NCBI GenBank assembly: GCA_030562195.1
Contig: CM060203.1
Location: 12,228,208-12,292,207 of the forward strand
Length of the DNA stretch: 64,000 bases
Reading direction: 5' to 3'
Source: Nipponacmea schrenckii
Taxonomy: Eukaryota > Mollusca > Gastropoda > Lottiidae
The translations under genes and the position numbers were made by a program. The first letter of the stretch is position 1. Every line of letters starts with the position of its first letter. Below, piece by piece: positions 13,201 through 25,300 of this stretch. The notes beneath the pieces are model-generated. The model saw only the letters and a list, made by a program, of their open reading frames with translations. It had not been told where the DNA came from and did no database searches.

Positions 13201-16200
13201 ATTTATAATCACAGGAGAAACTGATATATACCTTCATAACTAGTATTAAATCACAAGGAAAACTGATATCTACCTACAGTAACCTAGTATTTAAATCACA
13301 AGGAGAAACTGATATCTACCTTACAACAAATAGTATTTAAAACACAAGGAGAACTGATATTACTACAATAACTAGTATTTATCAAAGGAGAAACTGATAT
13401 TACCTACAAAATAGTATTTAAATCACAAGGAGAAACTGATATATACCTTCAACTACTAGTATTCAATGCAAGGAGAAACTGATATATACCTTCAACAAGT
13501 AGTAAATTTAAATCACAAGGAGAAACTGATATATACTACAATAACTAGTATTTAATCACAATCTACCTACAACAATAGTATTTAAATCACAAGGAGAAAC
13601 TGATATATCTACAATAACTAGTATTTATATCACAATCTACCTACAACACATAGTATTTAAATCACAAGGAGAAACTGATATATATCTACAATAACTAGTA
13701 TTTATATCACAAGGAGAAACTGATATAAACCTACAATAACTAGTATTTAAATCACAAGGAGAAACTGAAATATACCCCAAAACTAGTATTTATATCACAA
13801 GGAGAAACTGATATAACCTACAATAACTAGTATTTAAATCACAAGGAGAAACTGAATATACCTTCAACAACTAGTATTAAATCACAAGGAGAAACTGATA
13901 TCTACCTACAATAACTAGTATTTAAATCACAAGGAGAAACTGATATATACCTTCAACAACTAGTATTTAAATCACAAGGAGAAACTGATATCTACCTACA
14001 ATAACTAGTATTTAAATCACAAGGAGAAACTGATATATACCTTCAACAACTAGTATTTATATCACAAGGAGAAACTGATATCTACCTACAATAACTAGTA
14101 TTTAAATCACAAGGAGAAACTGATATATACCTACAATAACTAGTATTTAAAGCACAAGGAGAAACTGATATATACCTACAATAACTAAGATTCAAATCAC
14201 AAGGAGAAACTGAAATATACCTACAACAACTAGTATTTATATCACAAGGAGAAACTGATATATAGTATCGTAGTATTCGAATCACGAAATGAAGTTGAAG
14301 AACAGCTCAATATAGTTTAAACTTTTTAACTAGTTTTCTTTTAAGTGTCTTATTTTATCTAACTTCACTCGAATAAACCCGAAACCACAAAAATTCAATA
14401 TTTACAAGTTTCTGATTAATGAGTGTCAATGTACAGAAAGGAGGCCATAGAAATATTCTGTTTCAACAACATTTGTTGACAAATTGTTGACCACAAATCA
14501 AAACTACAGTTTAATGAAGTTTAATCTGCAGCCATTGTAGAAACTATCGCTGAATATAAGCTATGATAGTTACGGTGGCTTAGTGAATTAAATGTTTTCT
14601 CGCTAACCTGGGGTTCCATGGTTCAATCCTGGGCATATGTCCAGATGAACTTTCGGACTTTTCAACCCGGTTTCCCCCTTTCATAGATGCAGGTCTGAGT
14701 GTCTAGTTGTCGAATGGGTCAATAGACTCCGTGTGTTTCAACCCTCATTCGATAACTTAATGGTACGTTCACTCTTAGTCATATGATCAATATGGCTTTT
14801 ATATGAACAGTTGCTGTATAAAAACACAGGATAATCTTTAGATTTTCTGGGTTTTTTTTGGATAATGAATCAAACCACGTCCATCATAAAATCAGTCAAT
14901 AACACTAGGCCGAATAGCCAGTTATTTAGTTACATTCTGTATAATATGGAATTGCTTGAAGCTTCATATGTAACGAACGAAAAAAAACTGATAAAAACCT
15001 ACTGGATATTATAATGTTGTTAAAACCGACAGGAAATATTTTCATATAAGCTTGATAAAACTGTCTGAGTAATACGACCTTAATCCAATCGAATAGTACA
15101 ACCTGGATAAAACCTTCCAAAGAGTACAACCCTGATTAAGCAAATATAACTTTAATAAACACTGACTGGAAAATATTACCTTCATAGACTGACTGGAAAA
15201 TATTACCTTCTAGACCGACTAGAATTTACCCTACTGAAATAAAGGGAACCTCTATAAAACCGACTAGAAAATACATCTTTGATAAACAGACTGGAAATTA
15301 TGAAACATAGTGGAAAATATAACATTGAAAAAAAAAAACAAATAAATTAAAGGTAACCTCAGTAAAAACCGGTAAAGTGCAACCTTGAAAAAAAAAGAAA
15401 ATTGTTGGAGAGAATTATAATATGTAGTTACAGAACTGTTGATTGCTGAGAAGAGTAGTGATAGAATGTTAATTTAAAACTCTAGTCTCAAGGGAAGGGT
15501 AGGAAAATTAATTGGAAACGCGAGAGAGAAAGAATCTGTTCACGTGATGACAGTTAAACTACCAATATGTCAATCAATCTTAACTTAATTGTCACCCGTC
15601 TATCATTTCAGCGTTTACTTTAGGGTTCAGTTGGGATTTGTTACCAGAAACATCTTAACTAACGATACTCTTAACTGTAGTATGTCCTGATCTTTGATTA
15701 GTTATTATCAATTACCAATATCATTTACCGATCTGTGATGGATAATTATCTTGTCCTTATTTAGTAATGGAACGTCGCAATGTAAAAGATTATTTCATTT
15801 CTACACGATATCGACATGCTAGGTCTTTATTCACATATCTAAGGGCACCAGGAAGTAGTCACAGACTCACTCCTACACTTTACATGATCATGGTGATCAT
15901 CACGAATAAATAACTTGGCCTTTATAGACTATTAAAGGCATTAGAACAAACATTCAATGACCTAAATCAGAGGGAAGCAGCTAGTGGTTGTTGCACCATG
16001 TAGTGGTACAGTGAAAGAGCAACTAACGCCTCAGAATGATCGTGCATGCAATAGATGTTTAATATTTACCTAACGACCTATTACTGACTTAATGGTACAT
16101 ATTGGCTTCCACGGAAAACGAATTTTGATCATCCTAAACACACCACAGGTTTTCTTCTGAGCACTACGCCCTATCTGTCCACTTTAAATTCCATAACGTA

Positions 16201-16514
16201 CGTATTGTAACGAAGAACTAGTCAGCCAGGCTTTAACTATTTAAGGATGTGGTACATGCTTATTTGGCCATTGCCTTGCTAGATATGTTTCTGCCTGAAT
16301 ATTCTCTTATTCATAGATTGAAAAAGCAAAATATCAAAAGACTTACCCGTCCTGATCTGTCTCGCTCATTTAGTTCATCTTCAGTTGGGTTTTCTTCTAC
16401 TATTGACTGAATACAATCTATGTCGTTCTCCAAACAGGCTTCAAGAAAAGTCAGATCTTCATAGCCATATCCAAGAAATCCACAGTCATCTTCATCGTCT
16501 GTTTCACTGTTCAT
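4212..16514 (-). CDS. ANKRD33: Ankyrin-repeat protein, ANKRD33/ANKRD33B (PANKY) type, complete
   Basis: Four coding exons on the minus strand join in phase: 16347-16514, 8581-8710, 8036-8176 and 4212-4741, giving 322 residues and a stop. Every junction has a GT donor and AG acceptor. The start is the ATG at 16514, nine bases inside an exon whose acceptor is at 16524-16525, so a 5' non-coding exon must exist. Residues 3-10 are acidic (SETDDEDD). Degenerate ankyrin repeats follow at about 54-85, 86-119 (GNTPLIFAAQAGH), 121-154 (GFTALMKAAIQGR) and 155-181 (GRKLCAEEWALYCGR). The C-terminal half is basic and Ser/Pro-rich with no domain I recognise. The repeat layout and the EEWALY-type fourth repeat match the vertebrate ANKRD33/33B family, where ANKRD33 is known as a photoreceptor transcription cofactor; that role here is inference. 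The 7.6-kb intron 8711-16346 holds a 4.4-kb satellite, and intron 4742-8035 a 56-bp array. The family call is firm; the choice between 33 and 33B is not. Confidence 0.85.
4920..5830. repeat. Degenerate dispersed AAATACGTCC motif region
   Basis: Within the last intron of the ankyrin gene, words such as AAATACGTCCAATA and CAAATACGTC recur near 4957, 5006, 5031 and 5811, each with related flanks. A 20-base-plus poly-T tract lies near 5107-5129, and CCGGAAGT words recur near 5250, 5270, 5550 and 5580. This looks like an old duplicated repeat; no unit boundary could be set. Confidence 0.3.
6702..7908. repeat. 56-bp tandem array, about 21 copies
   Basis: The unit has a 56-base period, including GTAAAGCAAGAACAGTGTTA and TACTATATACATAGTAC. 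Each unit contains GTAAAGCAA twice, suggesting an ancestral half-unit. Copies differ at a few sites (AAGAA/ATAAC; TTAC/ATAAC). The array is inside an intron of the ankyrin gene, about 130 bases from the 3' end of exon 8036-8176. Confidence 0.95.
9847..14266. repeat. 45-bp satellite array, about 98 copies, intronic
   Basis: The unit is 45 bases, including ACTAGTATTTAAATCACAAG and GAGAAACTGATATATACC. Variants: CAAC/AATAA before the ACTAGT, TAAATC/TATATC, and short units lacking about 15 bases (ATCACAATCTACC). The array sits in the 7.6-kb intron of the ankyrin gene. Because 45 is a multiple of 3, the minus strand is open in places and would give a 15-residue repeat (RYISVSPCDLNTSYC); I regard this as a by-product, not a protein. 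Confidence 0.97.
14571..14830 (+). mobile_element. tRNA-derived SINE-like copy
   Basis: A tRNA-like head has an A-box-like TGGCTTAGTGAA at 14576 and a B box GGTTCAATCC at 14620-14629, a spacing normal for tRNA promoters. It is followed by non-tRNA body sequence ending near GCTGTATAAAA. No tRNA cloverleaf is completed, so it is a SINE rather than a tRNA gene. The right boundary is approximate. Confidence 0.55.
15155..15350. repeat. Short degenerate tandem repeat, about 27 bp
   Basis: GACTGACTGGAAAATATTAC recurs near 15160 and 15186, followed by increasingly diverged GACTAGAAAATAC-type copies to about 15320. It lies in the large ankyrin-gene intron. Confidence 0.5.
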
Positions 16515-16523
16515 TGTGATCGT

Positions 16524-18829
16524 CTGCAAATACAATTACACTGTATAGAAATACACCGAATTTTTAACGAGAATTAGAAGCCTAAATGTGGAAATAGTGC
16601 TCGACTTTCGAAAACTTATAATAGGTTACTATAATCCTTTTGGTCCCTTATAACATAATAACATCTAACGATGTAAACTATTGCTTGGTGCATTAGATTC
16701 GATTAGATTTCTCTACTCTCTGACAATACGGGATATGATATGTATGAACAGAATATACAAATTTTTGTCTGAACATTATTTTTTATTTATTTGTTATAAC
16801 TACATGTAAATGGCTATCTGAGCCACTTTCTGCAATTCACACCTTATCCATGTTTCAATGTAGATGAACACATTACATTAAACGAACTTCATCCATGCAT
16901 ATGCCTTAGATTCTACCACCCATTGTAGAAGATATCTTAGAGAGCATGTCATGTAAATAAATGTCATACATAATTAAATAGGACAGCTCGTTTCACGTCG
17001 AAATAGACACAAAGACACGTTGATTAAAGATCAGTTAAAACTATTCCAGATGTACCTTAATAATTTAATGATTCCAATATATACAGATCAATATAACCAT
17101 ATACAATATTTATTAATTATGAAAAGAAAGGAAATAAACAGTCATTGTATCAACTCAGTATAGGCTAACAACTTTACGAGTGTCCTGTCGACTTAATGGC
17201 TCTAGTATTATTATTATTATTTTACTTTTAAAACCTCTAGGCGTTGATTTTACTGTCATCCAACGCTGGTTTTAAGAATGTTGTAAAGAGACTATTATAG
17301 GTTTCTAGTTGAAATTACAAAGCTTCTGCATGGTTTGGCACTCAAGGCAAGTCCTCATCTACAAACACATGCGTAACCATCTTCTGGGGAAATTTACAAA
17401 CCTTGAGTTATAAAGAAAAACTTTAATTCAAGAGTCTTGATCTCAAGAACGTGGATACAAATTTGTATAATAACCTTCATTAGACGGTGATATAAATGTC
17501 AGTGATCTTACCTTACAAATAAGACACATTTCCACAAGACATCAACCAGTAACAGTTCACAAGACCAGAAAAGAGAAGAATAGAGGAAAATCTTTACAAT
17601 TTTGTCACCAGAAGACTTTTTTCTTTTTAGTAGAGAGGTTCATTATTAGATCATTAAAGGAAGTGTTTCTTTGGAAATTAAAGTAACAATTTACACCAAG
17701 TAGTAAAATCCATGAACATAGAAATAAAATGAAAGATTCCATGTATGAAAGTAATAAAAAAACAACACTTGTACAACGTCTTGGTTAGGGTAAAAGTGAG
17801 AAGAGAACCAACACGTATAAGAGAGGTAGAACGTTTTGTGACACTATGACAGTGTCTACTATCTCAACTAATAACACGTCAATACTGTTGAAGTATGAGA
17901 AGGTCGTCCTTGAAGTGAATTAAAAGCTTAGAGAAATAAAATTATCAGTATGATGGGGTAAAAGCTGTAACCTTTCTTCTGATCGATCATTAATGACTGG
18001 TTGTAGGAACAACATTAGTTCTTTATACTGTACATTACTGTGGCTTGACATGAAGATAGCGACTAAAAGGTATGTAGCCTACCATGCGTCACAATATGTG
18101 CTCGTTGAAAATACAATCTGACTTTTCTAAACCGGTGGTATCTTTTTGATATATTTTCAATTTCTGAATCAGCTGACATACCACGTCGACCATTGATAGT
18201 GGGTATAGATTCAGTGTCTAATTTACTTTATAAATTAGTATTACTTGATATCCCAGGCCTAATTTGTTCTGTTTCTTATGTGGTGCAGAAAACAATCAAG
18301 AACGTTGACTGTAGACTGTATGTTTTATGTTAGACAAGAGGAATTGATACGTGCTTTCAATGATGTAGTTTTGTCCTCTGGAATGAAGATTTCGATATGA
18401 TAGCTTTCTGCCTGTGATTAAGTCAGGTTTTAGTGTGGCGTCTGTAATACTACTGGCTTTGCTGTGTCAAGAAGAATAACTAGTTAATAATCAAGTGAAT
18501 AATGAATGAAAAAAAGTCTGAGAAAAGTATATGAAATTATTGTTAAATCAATAGAAATGACAAGTGTTGGTTCTAGATTATATACTCTTTCCGGTTAAAA
18601 TAACCTTTTCTTTTCTAATCTCTTCAAACAGCCATTTCAATAATCATATCATTACATAATCTAATTTAATACTATAGCTCATGAAAATTGTTATCACACT
18701 ATCCATAATAAAACAATATGCAACAAAAAATGGTCGAAATTATTGAAATATATTCAGTACCCTATAGTATTAAGGTGGTATATTTTTTTTAAAAGAGCAA
18801 AAATGAAAACAAAGGAGAAATTATTTACA
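16524..18829. other. Upstream flank of the ankyrin gene, no clear gene
   Basis: AT-rich sequence with a short ATT run near 17203-17221. Apart from the possible leader exon at 17512, nothing gene-like was seen. The promoter of the ankyrin gene should lie here or slightly further right. Confidence 0.4.
17512..17590 (-). other. Candidate 5' non-coding exon of the ankyrin gene
   Basis: The coding exon that starts the ankyrin protein begins at an acceptor only nine bases before its ATG, so an upstream leader exon is required. The best donor I can see upstream on the minus strand is GTAAGATC, ending at 17511, with exon sequence to its right. The 5' boundary given is a guess; no promoter was identified. 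Confidence 0.3.
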
Positions 18830-19945
18830 AGAAATAGTGAGAAGGGTATGGGAAAGTGAGAGAAAGAGTGGGGAGACTGTAAGAGAATAAAAGAAATCAG
18901 ATAGAATGGAGAAGAGAAAGTAGGAAGATTGGAGAAGAGAAAGGATGAAGATTGCAGAAGATAAAGAGTGTAGAAGAGAAGGTGGGGAGATAAGAGAAGA
19001 GAAAGTGGGGAGATTGTAGAAGAGAAAGTGGGGAGATTCTACAAGAGAAAGTGGGGAGATTGTAGAAGAGAAAGTGGGGAGATTGTAGAAGTGAAGGTGG
19101 GGGGATTAGAGAAGAGAAAGTGGGGAGATTGCACAGGAGAAAGAGGGGAGATTGTAGAAGAGAAGATGGGGAGATTAGAGGAGAGAAAGTGGGGAGAATC
19201 GAAATTAGAAAGATTATAGAAGAGAAAGTAAGAAGAATGAAGAAGAGAAATTAGAAAGATTGTAGAAGAGACAGTAAGAAGAATGAAGAAGAGAAATTAG
19301 AAAGATTATAGAAGAGAAAGTAGATAAGACTGGGGAAGATAAAGTATGAAGATTGGAGACGAGAAATTGGAAGATTGTAGAAGCGAAATTAGAAAGATTA
19401 TAGAAGAGAAAGTAAGAAGAATGAAGAAGAGAAATTAGAAAGATTGTAGAAGAGAAAGTAAGAAGAATGAAGAAGAGAAATTAGAAAGATTATAGAAGAG
19501 AAAGTAATAAGATTGGGGAAGAGAAATTAGAAAGATTATAGAAAAGAAAGTAAGAAGAATGAAGAAGAGAAATTAGAAAGATTATAGAAGAGAAGTAAGA
19601 AGATTGTAGAAGCGAAATTAGAAAGACCACAGAAGAGAAAGTAAGAAGAATGAAGAAGAGAAATAAGAAAGATTATAGAAGAGAAAGTAAGAAGAATGAA
19701 GAAGAGAAATTAGAAAGATTGTAGAAGAGAAAGTAAGAAGAATGAAGAAGAGAAATTAGAAAGATTGTAGAAGAGAAAGTAAGAAGATTGGGGAAGATAA
19801 AGTAGGAAGATTGGAGACGAGAAAGCGGAAAGATTGGAGAAGAGAAAGTGGGAAGGTTGGAGACGAGAAAGCGGGAAGATTGGAGAAGAGATAGCGGGAA
19901 GGTTGAAGAAGAGAAAGTCTGAATATTGTAAAAGAGAAAGAATTG
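18830..19945. repeat. Purine-strand minisatellite, 23-bp monomer and 46-bp dimer
   Basis: The plus strand is almost all A and G for 1.1 kb. The left part repeats GAAGAGAAAGTGGGGAG with a 23-base period. The centre alternates GAGAAAGTAAGAAGAATGAA and GAAATTAGAAAGATT as a 46-base dimer. The right end returns to G-richer units with GAGACGAGAAAGCGG. Long ORFs on both strands here are repeat artefacts. Confidence 0.93.
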
Positions 19946-21910
19946 ATGATTACGGCCGAAAAGAATCTGCTCTTATTCAATTAAAAACGCCCCTTTCTCG
20001 CCCCTCATCCTGTATAGTTCGCCTCCTTTATTAACTGAGGTAAGTTTGAAGAATATCGAAATTATTTCTCGGTGTTCATCAACATATTGTTCAATATCCA
20101 AATTCTCGTGTTGGCAATAGTTCAAGCTGAAAAACTAATATTGATAAAGACAGTGGAATAAAATAATTATTTGTGTAGACATTCCTTTAAAACCATAATA
20201 TAACACAGAACTTTTATTATACCATATTAAAATCCCTCGGTTGCTGAGAATATAATAGACTTGGGATCTAAATCTCCTGATTTAGACACATAAAATCCAT
20301 ACTTTCAGACATTCAAATCTTTTTGAATTAAATTTGATTATACATTTGAAATAAACAACCTATATTGTAATGGAAATGTAAAAATAAATTCGAAAATGAA
20401 AAAACAATGTCATTGCTATGTGAGCACCATGGTGTGTATTCTGTTTAAGCTCGGGTGTATCATTACACGTGGTCAATTGTCCCCGTTCCTTACTGACTGT
20501 CAGAAGTTGAATGATTTTAAACATCTCCTAGCTCTTTGTTTATAAGTAAGTAGGTGTATAGTGAGTAGTTGATAAGTTTCATAATAATAATAAACTCTTT
20601 ATATTACATGAGTCAGAATTGAGGCTAATACACAAGGACACAGTCCTGTTTAACATTCGCCACCTGGCAGTAATACAGGAAGAAAGGTTTTTTTCTTCGA
20701 ACAGTTTATATATACATTGTTCTGTTTTTCACCTTATCGATTACGGAAATTACCATATAATATTTCAGTTTTCATTAAGATAGGCTAGTCGATATAAAGA
20801 ACATTCATAACAAAATAGGTGCTTGTTATTGAAACAATCAGAGAAAAATGATTTCCTATATCTTGGTGCTCTCTTTTTACAGAGAAAAACAATTGGAACA
20901 CTCATGTGTCACTGAAGTACAGGATGTGTTTGAACAGCGTGCCAGAACCTTGCTCTCGTGTCAATAGAAATATCAAAGATCGATGGTGTTTAATGAACTC
21001 AACCCTGAGGCTAAACAAATCCTACCTTTAACTAACAGTTCCTTAAACAATTTACTTGGAAATCTCGAGAAAATGACAAACCCCGTCTTTGCTCCAATTT
21101 AAGTTAAAGAGACAGAAGATAATATTTGACTGCTTTAGTTTCAAATTTGAAATTACGGACCTCGCTTACTCTAAAAATACGGGTATTCTTTACCATTATC
21201 AATCTGATATCTTCTTTGTTTCAAACTAATTTTGATCTGACCATTAGTAGAGAGACTGGATAACAACGTTTACTTTCTGAACACAATAATAAATTTGTCA
21301 GTTCCAAACAGGAAGTCTCATGGATATACATGTACACAATTAAAAGGCCTTGAGCTTTCCTCAATGGCTTGACTTTAAAACAGAACCTGCTTTATTAAAA
21401 AAACAAATTTTCAAATAAAATGTAATTGTAAACAGTTCTCATGTAATAATAGAGGTGAAATGGGATACAAATTTACGACTTTTAATGCAAACATTAACAG
21501 AATAAAACAAGAAAACTAATCCTCGAAAAATGGAGTTTTCTCTTTATCGCATGATAGAGAATAAAATTTAATAAATATTGTGTTTCCATTCTATTTTTAT
21601 GAGAAACTCCATTATTTCCATCGGAATTCAGTGTAGGATTTCCATAATTACATCAAGCGAATAAATTTAATTCAATAAAATTGCCTCAGAACAAGTTTAA
21701 AACTAAACAAAGCAGAATAATTATTGTAATTGTGGATTTAAAGGCGTTACAATGATAACAGGAACCAAAAAACAGGGTAAAACAAGAATCGATTAAAATT
21801 GAAATGAAAATATAGGGTTTTAAGTCCTACTTAACAGTACTTTATTGAGCTGACAGGGCAAGATAACGCCAAGGAGTTTCCAATCAAAATTAACAAAAAT
21901 GACATTTTCT
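19946..21910. other. Intergenic, nothing recognised
   Basis: AT-rich unique-looking sequence without a convincing ORF, RNA gene or repeat. It ends in a run of about 20 A at 21917-21937. Confidence 0.5.
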
Positions 21911-21939
21911 GATAAAAAAAAAAAAAAAAAAAAAATAAG

Positions 21940-22330
21940 CAAGTAGGAGCAGCCAATGGTAACCATCAAAAGCAATCAGTAGCAACCAATGGTACAAAGG
22001 AACCACCAAAAGCAAACATCGAGAGTACTCAATGGTAAACTGGCAAGAGCGGCCACCATGAGCAACCTATCGTAAAAATAAACCATCAAGAGCATCAAAC
22101 AAGAGCAACGAAAGGTAAAAAAGAAGCAGAAAGGGCGACAAGCAAGAGTAACCAATGGCTTACAAGACCAATACAGGTAATCCATGGTAAATGCGTGTCA
22201 ATAAACAACAATTGCCAAAACAAAAACGATATCAGCAACCAATGGCAGAGGAATAACAAGCGATGGTAATCAAGAAACCAACGGCGACAAAGGAACAGAA
22301 TCAACCAGACCAATGCCAAAGGGATGAACA
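21940..22330. repeat. Degenerate array of ACCAATGG-type units
   Basis: Words such as AGCAACCAATGGTA, AACCAATGGC and GTAACCATCAAAAGCAA recur every 20-40 bases on the plus strand, with no fixed period. It directly follows the A tract at 21917-21937. The two minus-strand ORFs here are rich in Leu, Phe and Trp and come from the repeat. Confidence 0.7.
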
Positions 22331-22334
22331 TTTG

Positions 22335-25300
22335 TATGGTTTTAACGCACAATTCGATTAAAATTCGGTTCGAATGGACCAGGTACGAATCGAGATCATA
22401 TTAACACCACATACTATGAAAATAAACCATCATACACTAGTTTTCAGTTAATGGAGCATCGAGCTATTTAATTTTCTGATATATACCGCGAATATATAGT
22501 GATGGAACCTTAAGTTATATATTGAAAACAGTGCTAACATTTAGAGTATTTTCCCAGGAGTGTGAGACTTATATAAAGGACCACTTACGCGTGTCTGTTA
22601 ATTTAATAACACATGACCGTTAGATGTGTTTTATCGACAAATATATTAACATTGGATACAATTACACTTTTATTTCATTATTGATTTAAAATGAAATCTC
22701 CATCAGATTCTATCCAAAAAATTGAGCTTCATTAACGACATACTCTCGATCTGATGAATCTTTTATTCTCGAATAACGAGTCATTACTTTATATAATAGA
22801 CTTGTTTATCACGTCTTGATTATTCACAGCACTTCCTTCGTCTAGTTTAAAGTTTCAAATCTGATTTGCTTGATCTTAAAATACTTCTTTTGGTGTCAAA
22901 CTGTTCTTGAGAAATCCAACAGCTTGACAAAGAGCGTTAAGTTTCTATGGCAACTAATTGTGTATAAAATACTGATATACTATAATTGATAGATAACAGG
23001 CTCTCAAATGGAAATTATGCTCGTGTATAAAATCATATTGGTCAATTTTACCCGATAAATTAAGGGTACATTACTGAACCACTTACATGAAAGCATTGGT
23101 ATTTGCACACGAGGGTGTAAAAAGACTAAAATCTCAGATAATAATGTGTTCTCTGGGGCAGTCGGAAAACGTAGGCAACGCCTATGCAATCCTGTTCACA
23201 AGACAGACAAGGGAGTATCTAATTAGATCATTAATGTGAGGACTGAATCTATTATCCCCATAACAGAACAGTCAGTAAATGAACTTACAAGTTTACTTCC
23301 TTGTGTCTTATTATGACCTATAATTGTGTTTTCATCATACATATTTATACACCCACATATTAAAGAGTATTTATCTAACTGCAAACAGTATTCATATTTT
23401 AATCATTGATAAAAACAGAAATAATATAGTTTATTCTCACTAATAATAATAAAATTTAGGCATATAGCCCATTTAATAGCACTATATTAGATGGTAAACT
23501 AAGTTGTTATCTGCAGCCTTTGCATGGATGCTAGATAAAGAAAATACATTGAATATCAATTGCGCAAAGTAATTTCAGTTAATATACTGTTTATAAGACA
23601 TATAGAAATAGGCATAGGTAAAGAAGCACAAGATATATGGATATACTATTTCTACTATTTTTTGTTAGAAATAGTATGATCCATATTGACAGTAACACAT
23701 TTGTTAATGATTTATAAGTCCTCCCTTGAATCCATACCCTGGGTTATTTTTATGGTAAGCTCTTACAATTTAACTTTACAATTGCCTTTCTTTTCATACT
23801 ATTACATAGCTCCCCTTGCTCTGTCTCCATGAACTTTCGGTTTATATATTGTCAGGTTGTCTTTGTCCTTTTCTGTTATGTATTTATTCTGCTTCTTTTA
23901 TTTTGATATTGATAGATAAGTGTGGGTCTTCTCTAGCTACTATCGATTTCTAAAGGTACATGTCAATTCTCTTCATGTGATACATAACATTACAAAATAT
24001 ATTAAGAAAGCATAGTGCGTGACTTGTCAGTGTTGCTTGATTACAGAGTTTGATTGTGTCAGCGAAAACAGTGTCAGATAGCTCTGTTTTCAGCAGATAG
24101 TAGTCTACCATTCCTTAAACACAATATATACCTATTTATCAATTTGAAATAAACATAATAATAGTTAAGGGTGAGTATGACAACCCTAAACTATGTACAA
24201 AAAATTGATTTCAACACAATTTATACAACACATATTCTGGAATATTTAAATATCAGTGAGAGGACGATTCTTTCAGTTTAAAAATAAAAATCTTAAATTA
24301 CGTTTATGACATCACTTTAATCAACATAGGGGTCAAAGAGAACGTAAAAAAACGTTAATTATTCCCTTATAATTAGCACGATCTGACTAGTCGCATTAAT
24401 AGAGAAGGCTAAATTTATGATTAACAAGTTAATGGTATCTCTACAGAAATTAGTTAGGGATTTTGATGTATATAAGTTATTGCTATATTGTTTTGTAAGA
24501 TATTGATGAAATCAAAATTTTGCGAGTGCATTTACGAAATTGAATTTTTAAAAAACTATTCATTTTATAAAAAAAAAGCCAACGTAAAGTTATAGAGGAC
24601 ATCGTAAGCTTTAGCTGAAGCCAAAGTTTGTAAAAATCGGATAAATTGTAAGCGAGATATGCTTTTGGAAAAATGGCATTTTTTTTCAACATTTTGCAAA
24701 CACATGTAAACCTTACGTAATTAACGATCATGTTGTTAAAAGATTGTCTTTCATGCTTTAGAAATCTTTAAGCACCTTTCAGGCATCGATATGCACCGAT
24801 ATCCACACAATTGGAGTGCTAAAACAATGGATTAGCACATGTCAAAACACCCCTACCCACCAATCATAAAATTTTCTTTGTTTACATGTGACGTAAAGAT
24901 TTATGGGACATCACGTGACTTCTGGATTCTCCCGATACACATTTCTTACTTCGCGTGCCGATATTAACAATAACTGACTGGCAAACGTAGAGAATGTTTA
25001 TTTAGCCGATGACGTTGTAATCACAAACGTCAACTGACAACGTAATTTGTACGTCTACATAGAGGAATACCCCGTTTTGTTCTATAAATAGATTATCTTC
25101 AAGGACGGATATCAGACGAACTACTGAACCGATTGAGCTAAAATTTTTACTAGATGAGTTTCTTTTAATGCCAAATAGAATGGATATAAACTTAATACGT
25201 TTCTTGATTGAAATAAAACTTAACCTTTTTAAGGTTTGTAAAACCCATTAAAGGGTGGCGTTTATTACTTTTTGACAATAAACTGCAGGGATATTAAATG

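Noticed and set aside
6702..14266. Regularly spaced repeats reminiscent of a CRISPR array
   Set aside because: The repeats are head-to-tail without unique spacers, lie in introns of an animal gene, and no cas gene is present.
14571..14640. Possible tRNA gene
   Set aside because: A- and B-box-like words are present but the acceptor and anticodon stems do not form, so it is listed as a SINE.
21976..22352. Two minus-strand ORFs resembling hydrophobic membrane proteins
   Set aside because: They come from the degenerate ACCAATGG-type repeat and have no start context or homologous pattern.
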